DNA of 64,000 bases. Source: Brasenia schreberi. Lineage: Eukaryota; Streptophyta; Magnoliopsida; Nymphaeales; Cabombaceae. A model generated the notes under the pieces. The model was given only the letters and a program-made list of their open reading frames with translations. It was not told the origin of the DNA and made no database searches. The stretch lies in assembly GCA_036023115.1 (NCBI GenBank), contig JAYKKT010000037.1, positions 930,001-994,000 of the forward strand. The letters are read 5' to 3'. The position numbers and the translations under genes were made by a program. Shown piece after piece: positions 45,677-58,250 of the stretch; position 1 is the first letter of the stretch, and each line of letters opens with the position of its first letter.

Positions 45677-48600
45677 TGTAAGCCACGAAAATCTCTACGC
45701 TCCTGGTTTATAAGACCAGAAACGAGTTTCTTTTCGAGTTTACGTCACTTTATGGGCATGCCAGCTAGCTTACTCAAACTAGCGAAGGTTTTAAAATATA
45801 TCTGACTTTAAAAAGGCAATCGTTGACAAGCTGGATCTTTTCGCTTGAAACCTTCTTGAACTGGTGCTCAAGAGTCAGTTCCAGCGCTTAGAAAACTTCG
45901 ATCTTTTAAACAAACCTTATATTTTGAAAAGAAAAGCGAGTATGAGGATTGTTTGCCTAAGTTGCGGGTTTTATTTACAGGGTTATCCATATCCAAGTCT
46001 TGGAGCTTTTAAGCTAATTTAGGTCGGATGTGTGTGCTTCAAGTGGCCTAGATTTAGCGAAGTTTGAGCGTAGTGCAGGGTTTTCTCTTTGAAAATGCGC
46101 AAAATGCAAGGATGCACGAACTCTCGCGGGTTTGGTATGATGTGAGCTAGGCTCAAATTGAAAGCAACTCACACACCCAGCTTAAGTAAATACCCAAAAC
46201 GTAAGTACAACTCACGCAGCTGAAGGGGAAATACCCAAACCTTAAAAGCAACTCACACGACTTGAATGTAAATTGCGGAAGGGAGATATACTTATATTAA
46301 GAGTGGAAAGCCTCAATGCACGCATGTGTGAGTGTAGAATTGAAATGACAAACTCACACGACTTGAATTGAACTTGCCGAAATTGAAATATAAGTATATA
46401 TATGAACGGTAAGGCTCAACGTGTTCGTGTGTGTTGTGTATAAATTGAAAGACAACTCACACACACGACTTGAATTGAACTTTGCCGAAAGGGAAATATA
46501 GAGATATATATATGAGCGGTAAGGCTCAACGTGTTCGTGTGTGTTGTGTATAAATGGAAAGACAACTCACACGCACGACTTGAATTGAACTTTGCCGAAA
46601 GGGAAATATAGAGATATATATATGAGCGATAAGGCTCAACATGTTCATGTGTGTTGTGTATAAATGGAAAGACAACTCACACACACGACTTGAATTGAAC
46701 TTTGCCGAAAGGGAAATATAGATATAAGAGAGTAAAGGCTCAATGTGAGTGAGTGTTTTTGGTGTGTAAATGGAAAGATAACTCACACAATTGAAATTGA
46801 ACCACCCGAAATGTAAAGACGTACATAGTTGAACATAAAACTCACGCAGCTGAAAGTATATAGATACTCTATATCTTAGGGGCTACCAAGGCCAAAATGT
46901 GCGTGAGAGTATTGAGCAAGTGCTTGGGTGCCCTTTGTGTGCAAGTGTGGAATTAAAATGACAATGCACACAGCTGAAAGTAACAACCCGAATGAAATTG
47001 CAACGTACACGGCTCTTACTAGAGTCTTTAGAGTAAGAGCGAAAGCTCAATGTGGGTGTGTGCAAATCGTGTACGATTAAGAGCTAAAGCTCAAGTGTAC
47101 GTGGGTGTCTTGTGTACGAGATAAGAGCTAAGGCTCAAGTGCACGTGTGTGTCTCGTGTACGAGATAAGAGCTAAGGCTCAAGTGCACGTATGTGTCTCA
47201 TGTGTCAAGCACAAATATTACATCTCGGGGAAAGACCATGCTCCATTATTACAACCTCGTATCAAAATTGAATTAAGTATGGAAGGAGTAATGTAAATAC
47301 CGAATTTTAAACATTTACAAGTGATTCAACTTTCTTCTCCTTGCTCGTGCTTGGGCTTGTGTCCACCTTGGGCAGCCAAGAGGGGTCTCCCTAGGTGGGT
47401 TTTAGAGAGGGAGTTGGGCTTTGAAGAGGCACGAGTGCTTGAAGCTTGGGTCCGGCCAAAGGGTAGGGCTGGTCCTAATCGGCCAAGAGAGGTAGGCGCA
47501 GGCTGTCTAGGGTCGGTCCTAGGGTAGCTCACGACCAAAAGGGGGTCACAACAACAAAGGGTGACTTAGCTAAGGCTAGTCACTACCTAGTGTGGGGCTG
47601 GTCTTAAGGTAGGAAGGTTCGACCAAGGGAGTGGGGCAGCAAGGCAGTCGCTACGGGGCGCTGGGCGTGTAGGGCAGTGGCGGGGGACACTGAGGGCGTC
47701 TGGCACTGGGCGCGCAGGGCAAGGGCACGCAGGCGGGGCACACTGAGGCGCAGGGCGCACGACAGGCGCAGGGACGCAGGCGGGGCACGGGGCGACGCTA
47801 GGGTGCACGGTTGGGCCGGGGGTGTCGAAGGTAGTCTTGGGGTGAACCTAGGTGGTTTTAGGTGTTTGGTTTGAGTCGGTTAAGTTAGGTTTTGGTTAGC
47901 AAGGGTGAGGTTTAGTGATGTGGGTTAGGTGATTAGGTTAGGATTAGGAGGCCTACCTCTTGGAGCCGGTCCTTCTTGGTTGAGCCCACGTCCATGTAAT
48001 GGTTGCAGCCTTCCTTGATTGAGCCCACCTTGGTTGCAGCCCACTTAGCCAACAAGGCTTGAACCCACCTCACCCTTGAGCCAACATGGCTAGGTTTCTC
48101 TCTCCTCCCAAGCAAGTTCATGTGAATCCCTCCTTGGAGACCCCCTCACCTCTATTTATAGGCAAATGAGGTGGGTCTTGGGTTTGGATATGGGTTCGAG
48201 ATCTAGATTCAAATCCAAATCCAAGTACTATTTGGATATGGATCTGGATATTTATGACCAAATTCGATCCAAATCTAAACATTTATATGGATAATGATCT
48301 GGATCTGGATATTTTTATCTAGATCCAATCCAATCCAAACACTATTTGGATCCAATCCAAATCCAAATACTATTTGGATCGATCCAAATCCAAACACTAT
48401 TTGGATATGAATCTGGATATTTATGGTCTAGATCCAATCCAAATTTTCTCTGAGCAGTCCTTCATGGCGTTTTGAGACAGACGGTTTGTGTGGGCCCTGG
48501 CTTCATCAGTGCTCCGTCTTATGTTAGGTTTTCTCCAGTTTTGTAGTCTGAATTCCTTCTCGCCTTTTTGAACTTTATTTCTGCTCAATTTTGTTGTTTC

Positions 48601-49026
48601 TGGCTCAAATTTATGCTGCTTGGGTGGATGTGCTTGACTTGGCTTTTGGGTGCTCCAGGCCCGCAGTCTGCATCAGGATTGGGCCTTCTTTTTGCCTTTT
48701 AACCTTGGCTTTTATCAGGCTAGGGTGCTGCTTTCGGGCTTCTAAACCTGTTTTTGAGGCTGCTTTGGCATTCAAGCTTTTAGAGCTGTTTTCTAGGTTG
48801 CTTCTTGATCAAGTGTCATCCTTCATGCTTCACCTATTTCATTTGGCTCTTTATGGAATTAGGACTTTGCCCGAGTTTAAGAAATCCACATTTTGATCAG
48901 GGTTTAGACAAAATTTTGAAGCTTTTACAACCCTGGGTTTTTAAAAAACTCCAGAATTGGGTTTTGAAATAAATTTTAAAACCAAGTGTTTGATTTTGAA
49001 ATTTATTTTATTTTGGGGTGTTTACA
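45677..49026 (-). mobile_element. Solo LTR H, 3.35 kb, TSD GTTGG
   Basis: Plus-strand ends are TGTAAGCCACG and GGGGTGTTTACA. Perfect duplications GTTGG lie at 45672-45676 and 49027-49031. It is closest to solo LTR I: both share the TATA-like CCTATAAATAG (48152-48162, minus), ~110-bp repeats with GGCTCAACGTGTTCGTGTGT (46140-46760), CCAAACACTATTTGGAT repeats, and a GGGCGC-rich middle (47640-47800). It interrupts the 3' region of element N. Confidence 0.94.
46440..46770 (-). repeat. ~110-bp tandem repeat in LTR H
   Basis: Three near-identical copies (unit starts at 46441, 46551 and 46661) with AAAGACAACTCACAC and GAACTTTGCCGAAAGG, plus diverged copies on both sides. It is the counterpart of the array in LTR D. 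Confidence 0.9.
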
Positions 49027-49031
49027 GTTGG

Positions 49032-49553
49032 GATAAGTTGTGGGGGGTTTGGGAAAGAATTAACCACGGTCCCTTCTAAAGCGTCCCATGGTACAAGGCA
49101 AAGAAGTAGAAAATTGCTCTTTTTGAGCTTTGGATTTTTTTTTTCTTTCAAAGGGAAGACCTCTATTTTAAAGGTTTTTGTTTTTCCTTTTCTTTTTGGA
49201 ATACCTCTATATTGGAGGTTTTTGTTTTCTTCCTTTTTCTTTTAATTTTGTCAATTTTCCTTTTTGGAGAGAAATGAAATGGGAGAAAACTCATCCCTTT
49301 GGATACTTGATTTAGCCAAGTATATCCCATTTCCTAATAGCACCGATCATTTGAAAATATTTTGCTATTTTGAATTAGACATCATTTTGTAAGCCAAAGA
49401 TTTTTGAAATGTTAACAAATGATTTTGAAAACTCTACTTTTGCAAAGCATCAATTCCCTCATTTAAGGTCACATAATCCATTTTGATCCTTTCTTCAAGA
49501 AATTCAAAGGAGGCCCATTTTAAAAATCTTTTCGAAAGAATTTAAAATAGACC
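49032..49553 (-). mobile_element. 3' untranslated region of element N, proximal part
   Basis: Non-coding, pyrimidine-rich on the plus strand. Matches 4117-4800 (same strand) and, inverted, 29520-30035. Confidence 0.8.
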
Positions 49554-52500
49554 CTATACATAATATTTTTCAAGTATTGGGCATTTATAGGGTCTGCTAA
49601 AATTCTTTCCTCAACATCAATCAACCAATATGCATTATTTGTGGTTTTCCTCTTATAACATAGGGACCATCCCATTTGGGCCGCCACTTATCAATTGGAT
49701 GCGGGCCACGATGGTAGATGGTTTTCAAGACAAGGTCACCCACTTTAAAGTGGCGAGGCTTCATATGCTTTTCATAATGTCAGGCTATCCTTTGTGGGTA
49801 TGCATGTGCATGATCCATGGCAAGGAGCCTCTTCTCATCAAGTAAATCAAGCTCATCCATCCTAGCTTGTTGTAGGGTCTCTATGAGCAAATCGAGGGCA
49901 AGAGATATATGAAATGAATACAATTTAGTATGAATGAAAAGTATGGCATTCGTGCTATAGACCAACTCGAATGGTGTGGCATTTGTGGGTGTTCGGATGG
50001 AACTCCTATAAAGCCCATAAGGCTTCATCTAGCTTCTCATGCCATGTCCTACCCTTTTCTAAAGTTTTCTCAATGATGCTTATGAGAGTTTTGTTTGTGG
50101 CTTCAGCTTGGCCGTTGCCTTGAGGGTAGTAGGGCGATGAGAAGTGTTCAATAATGCCATAGGTATTACATAACTTTTCCACCTTCTCATTTTTGAATGA
50201 GGTGTCATTATCCGACACTAGGTCTCTTGGAACTCCAAATCGAGCCAAGATATTTTTCTTAATGAATGACACTACATGTTGTCCTTGGACATTAGCCAAA
50301 GAGGTAGCTTCAACCCATTTAGAAAAATATTCAGTGGCTCCTAAGATAAACCTATATCCATTGGATGCAATGGGTGAGATTGGTCCTATGATATCAAATG
50401 CCCACATGGTGAAGGGCCATGGACTCACGATGGAATGCAATGTGGACGAAGGAATATGAATGGCATTTACATGCACTTGACATTAATGACACTTCTGATC
50501 ATGACAATCTTGCTTCAAAGTGGACCAAAAAATAACTGGCTCTAAGTATTTTCATTCCCATCATATTTGCATTGACATGACCTCTACATTCCCCATCGTG
50601 GAATTCATGCATAATGATCCTAGCCTCATCAAGATCAACACATCTCAACAAGATGCCGGTAAAGCTCTTTTTATAAAGAACTCCTCCCAAAATCACATAT
50701 CCGGTTGAAATTTTTTGAATAAAAACTTTATCTTTAAAGGAAGCAAATTCAGAGAATCCTCCATTTTCTAAAAAGCTTTTAATGTCTTAAAATCAAGGTT
50801 TTTCAATTGAATTTTGGTCATTTTGGTAAATCTCTAAATCATGGGTGGATGGAGGGGGCAAATCTCTAAGTCATGAGTGGATGGAGGGGGCAAATGTAGG
50901 ACCTCTAGGGATCGAGTGCTCCTGGTAGGGTCGATCCTTAGAGAGGACCCTAAAGAGGAGAGGGCATCACCTATTGTGTTGTCCCTACCTATGTGAGTGA
51001 GTGTGCATGATTTGAAAGAATCGACCAACTGGGTAGCCAATTCGTGGTATGGAATGAGTTTTTCATTTTTGACTTGCCAAATTTTTGAAACTTGATTTAT
51101 AACAAGCATAGAATCTCTAAAGACTTCAATACATGATACCCCTAGATTTTTCAAAATTTTAGGCCTTGTATGAGTGCTTCATATTCAGCCATATTATTTG
51201 AACATAAAAAATCTAGTCAAAATGCTATTGGGATTTCTCCTTTACCAAGAGATATGAGAATGATTCCCATGCCTGCTCCTTGTTGATTCTTTGCCCCATC
51301 AAAGTACATTTTTCATATTTAATCTTCATTACAATAATTTGATAAAATATGGTTTTGAAATTCGTTTGGAAAGATGCCTTCATCGGGCATTTCATCAAGT
51401 ATGAGATATGTATCTTCAAGGGGTAGTTCAACCACATGATCGGCTAGGGATTGTCAATTAATGGAGCTTTGGTGATGGAATTTTACATCATACTCCATTA
51501 AGAGTAGCTGCCATTTACCTAGCCTACCCGTTAGGATAGGTTTTTCAAAGAGGAGCTTGATTGGGTCAAGTTTATACATTGTCCAAATTTCATGATCTAG
51601 GAAGTAATGTCTAAACTTTTGGCAAGCCCATACTAAGGCCAAGCACGTTTTCTCCATGGCTTGATAATTTCTTTCATATGCCAATAGAGTTTTCGAAATG
51701 TAGTAAATAGCATATTCTTTTAAACTATCATCCTCATATTGAGCACCCAATGCATTCGCATGAATGAAAATGTAAAGCAATAAAGGTTTTCCTTGCTTTG
51801 GAGGTTTTAAAATTGGAGGATTAACCAAACAAGTTTTCAATCTTTCGAAAGCTTTTTGGCAATCGGAATCCCAATCAAATTTATCCCCTTTTCTTAAAAG
51901 CCTATTAAAAGGTTTGCATCTTGTTGCTAAGTTGGAGATAAATCTCTTAATTGCTTGGAGTCAACCTTGGAGGCTTCGGATTTGGGTCAAGTTAGAGGGT
52001 GGAGGCATATCTATGATGGCTCGACACTTAGATGGGTCGACCTCTATGCCCCTTTGGCTAACTATGAACCCTAAGAGTTTTCCCGATTCTACTCCAAAAC
52101 CACATTTTGGAGGGTTTAGTTTGATTTTGTAAAGCCTAAGTCTTTCGAAAACCTTTTGCAAAGATTCTATGTGTGTGCATCGGGTTTTTGACTTAACCAA
52201 AAGATCATCCACGTATACTTCCAAGAGCTCATGGATTTGAACATGGAAAATAGTAGTCATGACTCTTTGGTATGTGACACCAGCATTTTTCAATCCAAAA
52301 AGGCATAACCATGTAGCAGTATGTGCCCCAAGGTGTAGTAAAAGTAGTTTTGGCCTGATCTTTTGGTACTAACTTGATTTGGTTATAACTTGGATAGCCA
52401 TCCATGAAAGAAAACATTTCATGATTTGCAGTGCTATCCACTATCAAATCAATATTTGGAAGTGACAAATTATCTTTTGGAGTGGCTTTCTTCAAATTTC

Positions 52501-52888
52501 TAAAATCGATGCCAATACGAATTTTTCCATTGGATTTTCGAACTACAACAATATTTGAAAGCCATTTAGAATAGGCAATGGGTTTTATAAATCCGTCTTT
52601 TAAAAGAACTTCTAAACCCTCTTTTACTTGGGAGTTAACATCGGGATGGATTTTCCTAAGCTTTTGTTTCATGGGTTTTGCATTTGGTTCTAAGGGTAGA
52701 TGATGCTCCACAATCCTAGGGTCTAGTCCTAGCATGTCTTCGTAGGTCCATGTAAATATGTCTATGTATGATTTCAAGAATGCAATGAATGATGCATTCT
52801 CATGTTTCATGCAAGAAAGTACCTATTTTGACAAACTTAGGGTTAGACTTACTCCCTAGATTGACCTCTACGAAATCCCCTCATACTA
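49554..52888 (-). pseudogene. Ty3/gypsy (Tat-type) pol: RT, RNase H, second RNase H, integrase
   Basis: Minus-strand domains, N to C. Reverse transcriptase (52700-51960): KIRIGIDFRNLKKATPKDN, FSFMDGYPSYNQIKL, TPWGTYCYMVMPF, a frameshift near 52290, then EVYVDDLLVKS (catalytic YVDD at 52204-52218). RNase H (51840-51454): LKEYAIYYISKTL and YQAMEKTCLALVWA. A second, archaeal-type RNase H (51440-50834): VSCIEVFRDSMLVINQV and LTHIGRDNTIGDALSSL; this extra domain is the mark of Tat elements. Integrase: HEFHDGECRGH zinc part (50610), AFDIIGPI, VSDNDTSF and NGQAEATN (the D,D,E residues; 50450-50070), KWRPKWDGPYVIR, end YLKKYYV. At least six stops or frameshifts make it inactive. The protease side is cut off by the LTR at 52894. 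Confidence 0.93.
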
Positions 52889-54085
52889 AATTTTGTAAAC
52901 ACCTCGAAATCCCACGAATTTCTCAAACCCATCTGGTTTTGTAAAAGCAACCCCAAAGGGCTATTTTGAGTCTGGAAACCCAAGAGCCTTCCAGGCAATC
53001 CTGTACATATGTTTTGAACTTTGTATTTCAAAAATGTATAATATGACTTTAAAAACCTTTTAAAACATGTTTTTGAAACCTCGAAGCAGCTTGGCCTGAT
53101 CCAGACAGGACTAGGAAAGCCAAAGAGAGCCCGGAACCAGAGCACAATGTCAAGCCCGGCACAGTAACTCTCATATCAAATCCACCCCCAGGATCTCGAA
53201 CGTCCAAGACCCTATTATCATCAAAACATCCTTTGAAGTCATCTCCGGAAGGCAAAAATAGAAGCGGACGATCATGTTGGCGAAGACCCAATGCAGACGG
53301 AGCACTGATGCTGTCAGGCCCCGCACAAACCGTTCGTTTCTAACACAGCTCGAAGGAGTCAGAATTCAGTTTGGATTGGATTTGGACCATATATATCCAG
53401 ATCCTAATCCAAACCCATGTATGGACTTAGATTTGGATTTGGATCTAGAGATCCAATCCAATAACCATATCCATGGCCCACATCACCTTCGCATAAATGG
53501 AGGTGGGGCCCACTTGAAATTCACGTGGGATTATGGGCATGAGAGAGAGTGGGGGAGGATAAGATCAAGTGTGTGTTGTAATTAAGCTTGACTTGTGTGT
53601 CAAGTTTGGGGTTAATCATGTGGGTTAGCCTAATTAAGTGGGTTTAAGCTTGTAATTAGCCAAAACCTAACCTAGGGCTGCACCAACATCATATGGTTAA
53701 GGTCCATGGGTCATGCAAAGGGAGCTCCTTCACCTAAACCTAACCAAAAACACCTAATCCTAGCCTTCCACCCTAATCCGGTCCTAATCTGAGCCTAATC
53801 ACCTAACCCACTTCCCTAATCCTTCCCTAAACCTAGGTTAATTTCCCTAAACCTAACCTAATCCTAGCCTAATCACTTAATCTACCTCACTAAACCTCAC
53901 CCTAAAACCAACCCACCTAGCTAAACCCTAAACCTCTAAACCACCCCTAGCACACAACCTACCCAAACCCCTTGTATTTAAAATATCTGGCCCTACCCTA
54001 ATACCAGCCCACCTTACTACCTTACCACCCTCCCTAGACCACCTAACCACTACCCTAATACCAGCCCCAACCACCTCTTGCAGCC

Positions 54086-54094
54086 CTATATAAA
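54086..54094 (+). promoter_or_regulatory. Putative TATA box of LTR E
   Basis: CTATATAAA followed by a run of C, at the same position as in LTR D. Confidence 0.6.
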
Positions 54095-55208
54095 CCCCCC
54101 CCCTAAGGGGCGGGTTTTCCTATCTCGGGTCCCCCATTCCCAGTCGATCACCTCTTCTCCACTTCCACCTGCCCCACAGCCAGCCACCACCTGCATCACT
54201 ACCTCCCAGCCGAGCACCACCACCACCACCACTCCAGCCAAGGTCCACATCGCCACCATTCCGTCTGGCCGAACCCCATCCTGCGCATCCAAACCACCCG
54301 GCTGCTCCCCTTCCATCTGCCACCGCCTCTTCACTCGGTTAGTACTCCACACTCCACCTTACTCCTTCTCTACTCCCTCTCCACTCTCAGCCACCCACCA
54401 CACCACCACCTTACCCTAATGCCAGCCACTTGCCACCACCATTCCCACTCGGCCAGGCCATAACCACCCTAACTACCCGCCACTACCTAGACACCCTAGC
54501 TACACCCGGCCACCCTATCCAACTCCCTAAGACCTGCCCATAGTACCTCCCCACATCCACCACTACCTTACCCCATCTCCTAGCTAGTTCCCTTCCCTTC
54601 CACCACTCCTAGCCACCCTAGCAGCCCGCCACCATCAAGTTCTCCTAGTCGGCCACTCCAACCGACTGTCACTTCCATTCGGCCAGCCACCTCCTTTCCT
54701 CTAGGTGCTCCATTAGACCTTCCCTTAGGCTCCCCCTTAGTGCCATACTCCCTAACACTACACCCTCCCTAGTGACCTTACTTAGGCCCTTTAACCCAAC
54801 ACACCAAAACCAGCCCATCCTTAGCAGCCGGTCACCTTCAAGGCTCCCCTTTCGCGCGCCCAAGGCACCCGGCCAGCAGCCCCTTGCCATTCAACTCCAC
54901 GGAGCTCCCTCTTGCAGCCCAAGGCGAAGTCCAAGCCCGCGCTCAAGCAAGGCATCTTCGGACCAACTATTAGTAAGTGCCTAACTTGGTCCTTAGTTGT
55001 ATACTTGCTTAAAATTCAATTCGATACGGGGTTGTAGTAACGGAGCATAGTCTCCCCCCGCTTGTAATAATGTGGCTTGGCACACCCACACACGTGCACT
55101 CTCTTAGTTGTGCACGATTTTGAACACACACGGCAAAAATCAGCCCCTAATACATAAATATATATATACTTTAATTTTCGTAGGGTTTTGCTTAAGTTGG
55201 GTGTGTTG

Positions 55209-55800
55209 TCTTTCAATTCAAGCACTCACACACATTGAGCCTTCGCTCTTATTTGAAAGACCCAAGTAAGGGCCGAGCTATACTATTTGGGCTTTCATTT
55301 CATGTCGTGTGTGTAAGTCTTTCAATTCAAGCACTCACACACATTGAGCCTTCACTCTTATTTGAAAGACCCAAGTAAGGGCCGAGTTATACTATTTGGC
55401 CTTTCATTTCATGTCGTGTGTGTAAGTCTTTCAATTCAAGCACTCACACACATTGAGCCTTCGCTCTTATTTGAAAGACCCAAGTAAGGGCCGAGCTATA
55501 CTATTTGGGTTTTCATTTCATGTCGTGTGTGTAAGTCTTTCAATTCAAGCACTCACACACATTGAGCCTTCGCTTTTATTTGCAAGACCCAAGTAAGGGC
55601 CGTGTTATACTATTTGGGTTTAATTTCATGTTGTGTGCGTAGTACTTCAATTCAAGCACTCACACACATTGAGCTTTCGCTCTTATTCCCAAGACCTTAA
55701 TCAAGGCCATACTGCAAGTTATATTTGGGTTTTATTTCATGTCGTGTGTGTAAGTCCTTCAATTCAAGCACGCACCCACATTGAGCCTTCGCTCTTAGTT
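55209..55800 (+). repeat. ~109-bp tandem repeats in LTR E
   Basis: Five to six copies beginning TCTTTCAATTCAAGCACTCA at 55209, 55318 and so on. Later copies match the diverged last copies of LTR D, so the array order is conserved and only the middle copy number differs. Confidence 0.9.
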
Positions 55801-56434
55801 GCAAGACCCAAGTAAGGGTACGTATATACCCTATATACATATCTCCCTTCGGCATTTACATTACAAGTCATTTCCCTTCGGTTATTTCCCTTCGGTTATT
55901 TCCCTTCGGCATTGTCTTTACATTCGGGTTTTCCCTTTGGAGTAGCGTGAGTTTGCATTGCATCTATGCCATACCACGAGGTAGGACGCATATTGCATCG
56001 AAGCAAGCCCCGTACTCCCGCTCAAATTCACCCATGTAGTGGAGTGTTCATAACACACAAACTAGGTGGCCCATAAAGGGATAAAAAGAAAGACTTAGGC
56101 ACGTGCAAATCCACGTGATCTAAAATCTGCAATCGTATCTAAAAGACCTGAATTAGACACCTCGAACCGCTTCGTAGGCTTTCTATACCCTAAAACTCGA
56201 TTTTTAAAAGCGTATAGACTGACCCTTGCGCATCGGTGCAAGAAGGTCTGCGACGACAAGAGCTCACTTCCTCACAGTCGCCATGATTAGAAGTCAGTTT
56301 AAAATATATCTTCGCTAGCTTAGGTAAGCTAGCTGGCACGCCCTGTTTATATAAATAGGCCTTAGACACACGAGAGGATCCGCTTCAGGCCTTGAGAAGC
56401 CAAGAGGCGGGGATTTTCGTGCGTCTACAGAGAT

Positions 56435-56452
56435 TGGCACGCCCGGTGGGAC
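56435..56452 (+). other. Primer-binding site after LTR E
   Basis: TGGCACGCCCGGTGGGAC starts five bases after the LTR end. I could not assign the priming tRNA with certainty. Confidence 0.8.
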
Positions 56453-56573
56453 GTGAGCCTTTCAAAAATTGAGTTTTTAAGTTAGAAGCTTGCGAAAATT
56501 TTGTTAAAAAGGTGTCGTTTTTAACTTGTTTTCTTCGCTTGTACTTAGGAAATTTTGAAAAAGCTTGAAAAGC

Positions 56574-58250
56574 ATGTCAAAATCCAATCCAAGTGAAGTG
56601 TCGAGCCAAGGCTCATGCGCATCAAGTTCTCACTCTAGAAGGATTTTAAAAAACAAAATAAAACTAGATGAAATCGAGGACTTCAGAAGGGAGTTTGATG
56701 CCAAAATCGATGCTCTCAGCCAAGAGGCTGAAGTAGGCGATTCGTGTTCATCAAACGGTGAACAAAGGCCTAAGAAAAAATCTGAAAAACCTCGCAAGCA
56801 CAAAGAGGCCTCCGTAATGGAAGGCAACCAATACCACGAGTCCTTCACACAAAAGGATCATAAAGCCCTACAGCAGTTGCTGAAAGGGCAAAATAAAGAG
56901 AAAAGAAGCTACGCCCTGTCTGATTTCCTTCCTATGGATTACGAAACAGACAGTGACGATGAAATACCGAACTTCCATCGGTATGATGGCATGGGAGACC
57001 CTAGGTCTCACTTGCAGCTTTTCTCGCGTCGAGCCCATAAGAAGAAAAAGGACTCGATGAAATGGGTGTATTGGTTCCCTTCATCCCTTAAAGGCACAAC
57101 TGCCAAATGGCTGGCTTCCTACGACTTAAGCCAGTTCACTACTTTTGAAGAGTTAGCGAACTGCTTTATGCAAAGATTTGCACACAACGTAGAAGTCACG
57201 CCGACTCTGAATACCTTAAGGGATACAAAGCAAAGCATGAACGAAGACGTACATGCCTTCATTATAAGATGGAGGTCACTTTTGGGCCAAGTGCGAGAGC
57301 CCATATCCGAAGGATGCGCAGTAATGCTCATCTTGGATAACTTTAAAAGCGAGTTAAAAACCCTTCTCTCGCTCCATGAGATCTCAACTTTCCATAAGTT
57401 GATAAAAAAGGCATCCCTTTTCGAAACCAACTTGCGAAAAGGGACATACGATCACTTGTGGAAAGGAAGTGTCGTTTCTAAAACCCGCTTGGAGAAGCCC
57501 ATCACATACGGGCTACCCACGATGGACAAAGGGGCAAAGCCCTATAAAATCGCCAATGTCCGGGTAGATCCAGGCGTGGCAGGCACTTCCAAAAATTTTG
57601 AAAAACTAGAAAATAAGAGGGAGCGAACCTTTCAAAAATCGGTTGAAAAACGGGAGTATACACCGCTGGGGCAACCTATGTCGGAGGTCCTAGACCTCTT
57701 ACTTGCCCAAGGCATGATAGAACTCCCTGAAATCCCCGAAGGAGTCACCCCCAAGGGGGGCTATTTAAACCGATTTTGTAAGTATCATCGACTCAAAGGC
57801 CATGATACCAAACGTTGTTTCTCCCTTTTAAATAAAATTGAGAACTTGATAGTAGAAGGCCGGCTCCAGGTCACTGCGGAACCTGAGCCACCTCAAGCTA
57901 TCTTCAAAGAACCCTTTCCAAAACATGCCAGTGGCAGTGGAAAAGGAAAGGAGGTATGTACCCTCACCATTTCTAAGGAACTAGCGCAAAAACCAGAGTT
58001 TGGTCGACCCACTTGTGCGCCCACTCTTGTATTATACAAGAAGCCCGCCCAAGTCGTCATTCGGGGACCACCAAAAGTGGAATCCCTAGCAAAATCAGTT
58101 TTGAAAATCCAAGGTACTCCTCAACTCATCCTTAGAGCCAAATTTAGTGCGAACCCTAGGCTGGTCGTGGGGGAAGTGACTAGATCCGGGAGGATTTATC
58201 AACCCCCGCACCTTCAGTGTGCCTGGCCCCTCAAAAGCATGTATCCCTAG
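56574..58250 (+). CDS. gag: Gag (capsid) protein of the element with LTR E, intact ORF
   Basis: A 558-codon ORF. The frame is also open a little upstream, but the first ATG (MSKSNPSEV) is at 56574. N-terminus (1-100): Ser-rich then Lys/Glu-rich, probably disordered. Capsid core (about 130-300): NFHRYDGMGDPRSHLQLFSR, then W..L...W and the FEELANCFMQRFAHN segment, the usual retrotransposon gag pattern. Zinc finger CKYHRLKGHDTKRC, a C-x2-H-x4-H-x4-C variant, from residue 402. C-terminus: EVTRSGRIYQPPHLQ, the linker that in relatives leads into protease. The stop comes before any protease. There are no internal stops, unlike every other coding piece here, so this copy is young. It lies 144 bases after the LTR. 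Confidence 0.93.
   Translation: MSKSNPSEVSSQGSCASSSHSRRILKNKIKLDEIEDFRREFDAKIDALSQEAEVGDSCSSNGEQRPKKKSEKPRKHKEASVMEGNQYHESFTQKDHKALQQLLKGQNKEKRSYALSDFLPMDYETDSDDEIPNFHRYDGMGDPRSHLQLFSRRAHKKKKDSMKWVYWFPSSLKGTTAKWLASYDLSQFTTFEELANCFMQRFAHNVEVTPTLNTLRDTKQSMNEDVHAFIIRWRSLLGQVREPISEGCAVMLILDNFKSELKTLLSLHEISTFHKLIKKASLFETNLRKGTYDHLWKGSVVSKTRLEKPITYGLPTMDKGAKPYKIANVRVDPGVAGTSKNFEKLENKRERTFQKSVEKREYTPLGQPMSEVLDLLLAQGMIELPEIPEGVTPKGGYLNRFCKYHRLKGHDTKRCFSLLNKIENLIVEGRLQVTAEPEPPQAIFKEPFPKHASGSGKGKEVCTLTISKELAQKPEFGRPTCAPTLVLYKKPAQVVIRGPPKVESLAKSVLKIQGTPQLILRAKFSANPRLVVGEVTRSGRIYQPPHLQCAWPLKSMYP

Larger units (their letters stand above)
44734..52893 (-). mobile_element. Ty3/gypsy element N (Tat-type), 5' end outside or displaced
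   Basis: On the minus strand: pol (52888-49554), 3' untranslated region (49553-49032 joined to 45671-45070), purine tract, and a 320-bp remnant of the 3' LTR. Solo LTR H interrupts the 3' region, and the element with LTR E is inserted in pol at 52893. The two RNase H domains and integrase style place it in the Tat group. It is the only local copy that still shows a full set of pol enzymes, although broken. Confidence 0.8.
52894..56429 (+). mobile_element. LTR E (5' LTR), 3.54 kb
   Basis: Starts TGTAAACACCTCG and ends GCGTCTACA, then a primer-binding site, so it is a 5' LTR. Very similar to LTR D through its length. It contains CTATATAAA (54086-54094) with a C run, a CCTAA-rich tract (53660-54010) and about six ~109-bp repeats (55209-55790). 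Left flank AATTT (52889-52893) is the candidate TSD. The partner would lie beyond the window. It is inserted in pol of element N. Confidence 0.93.
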
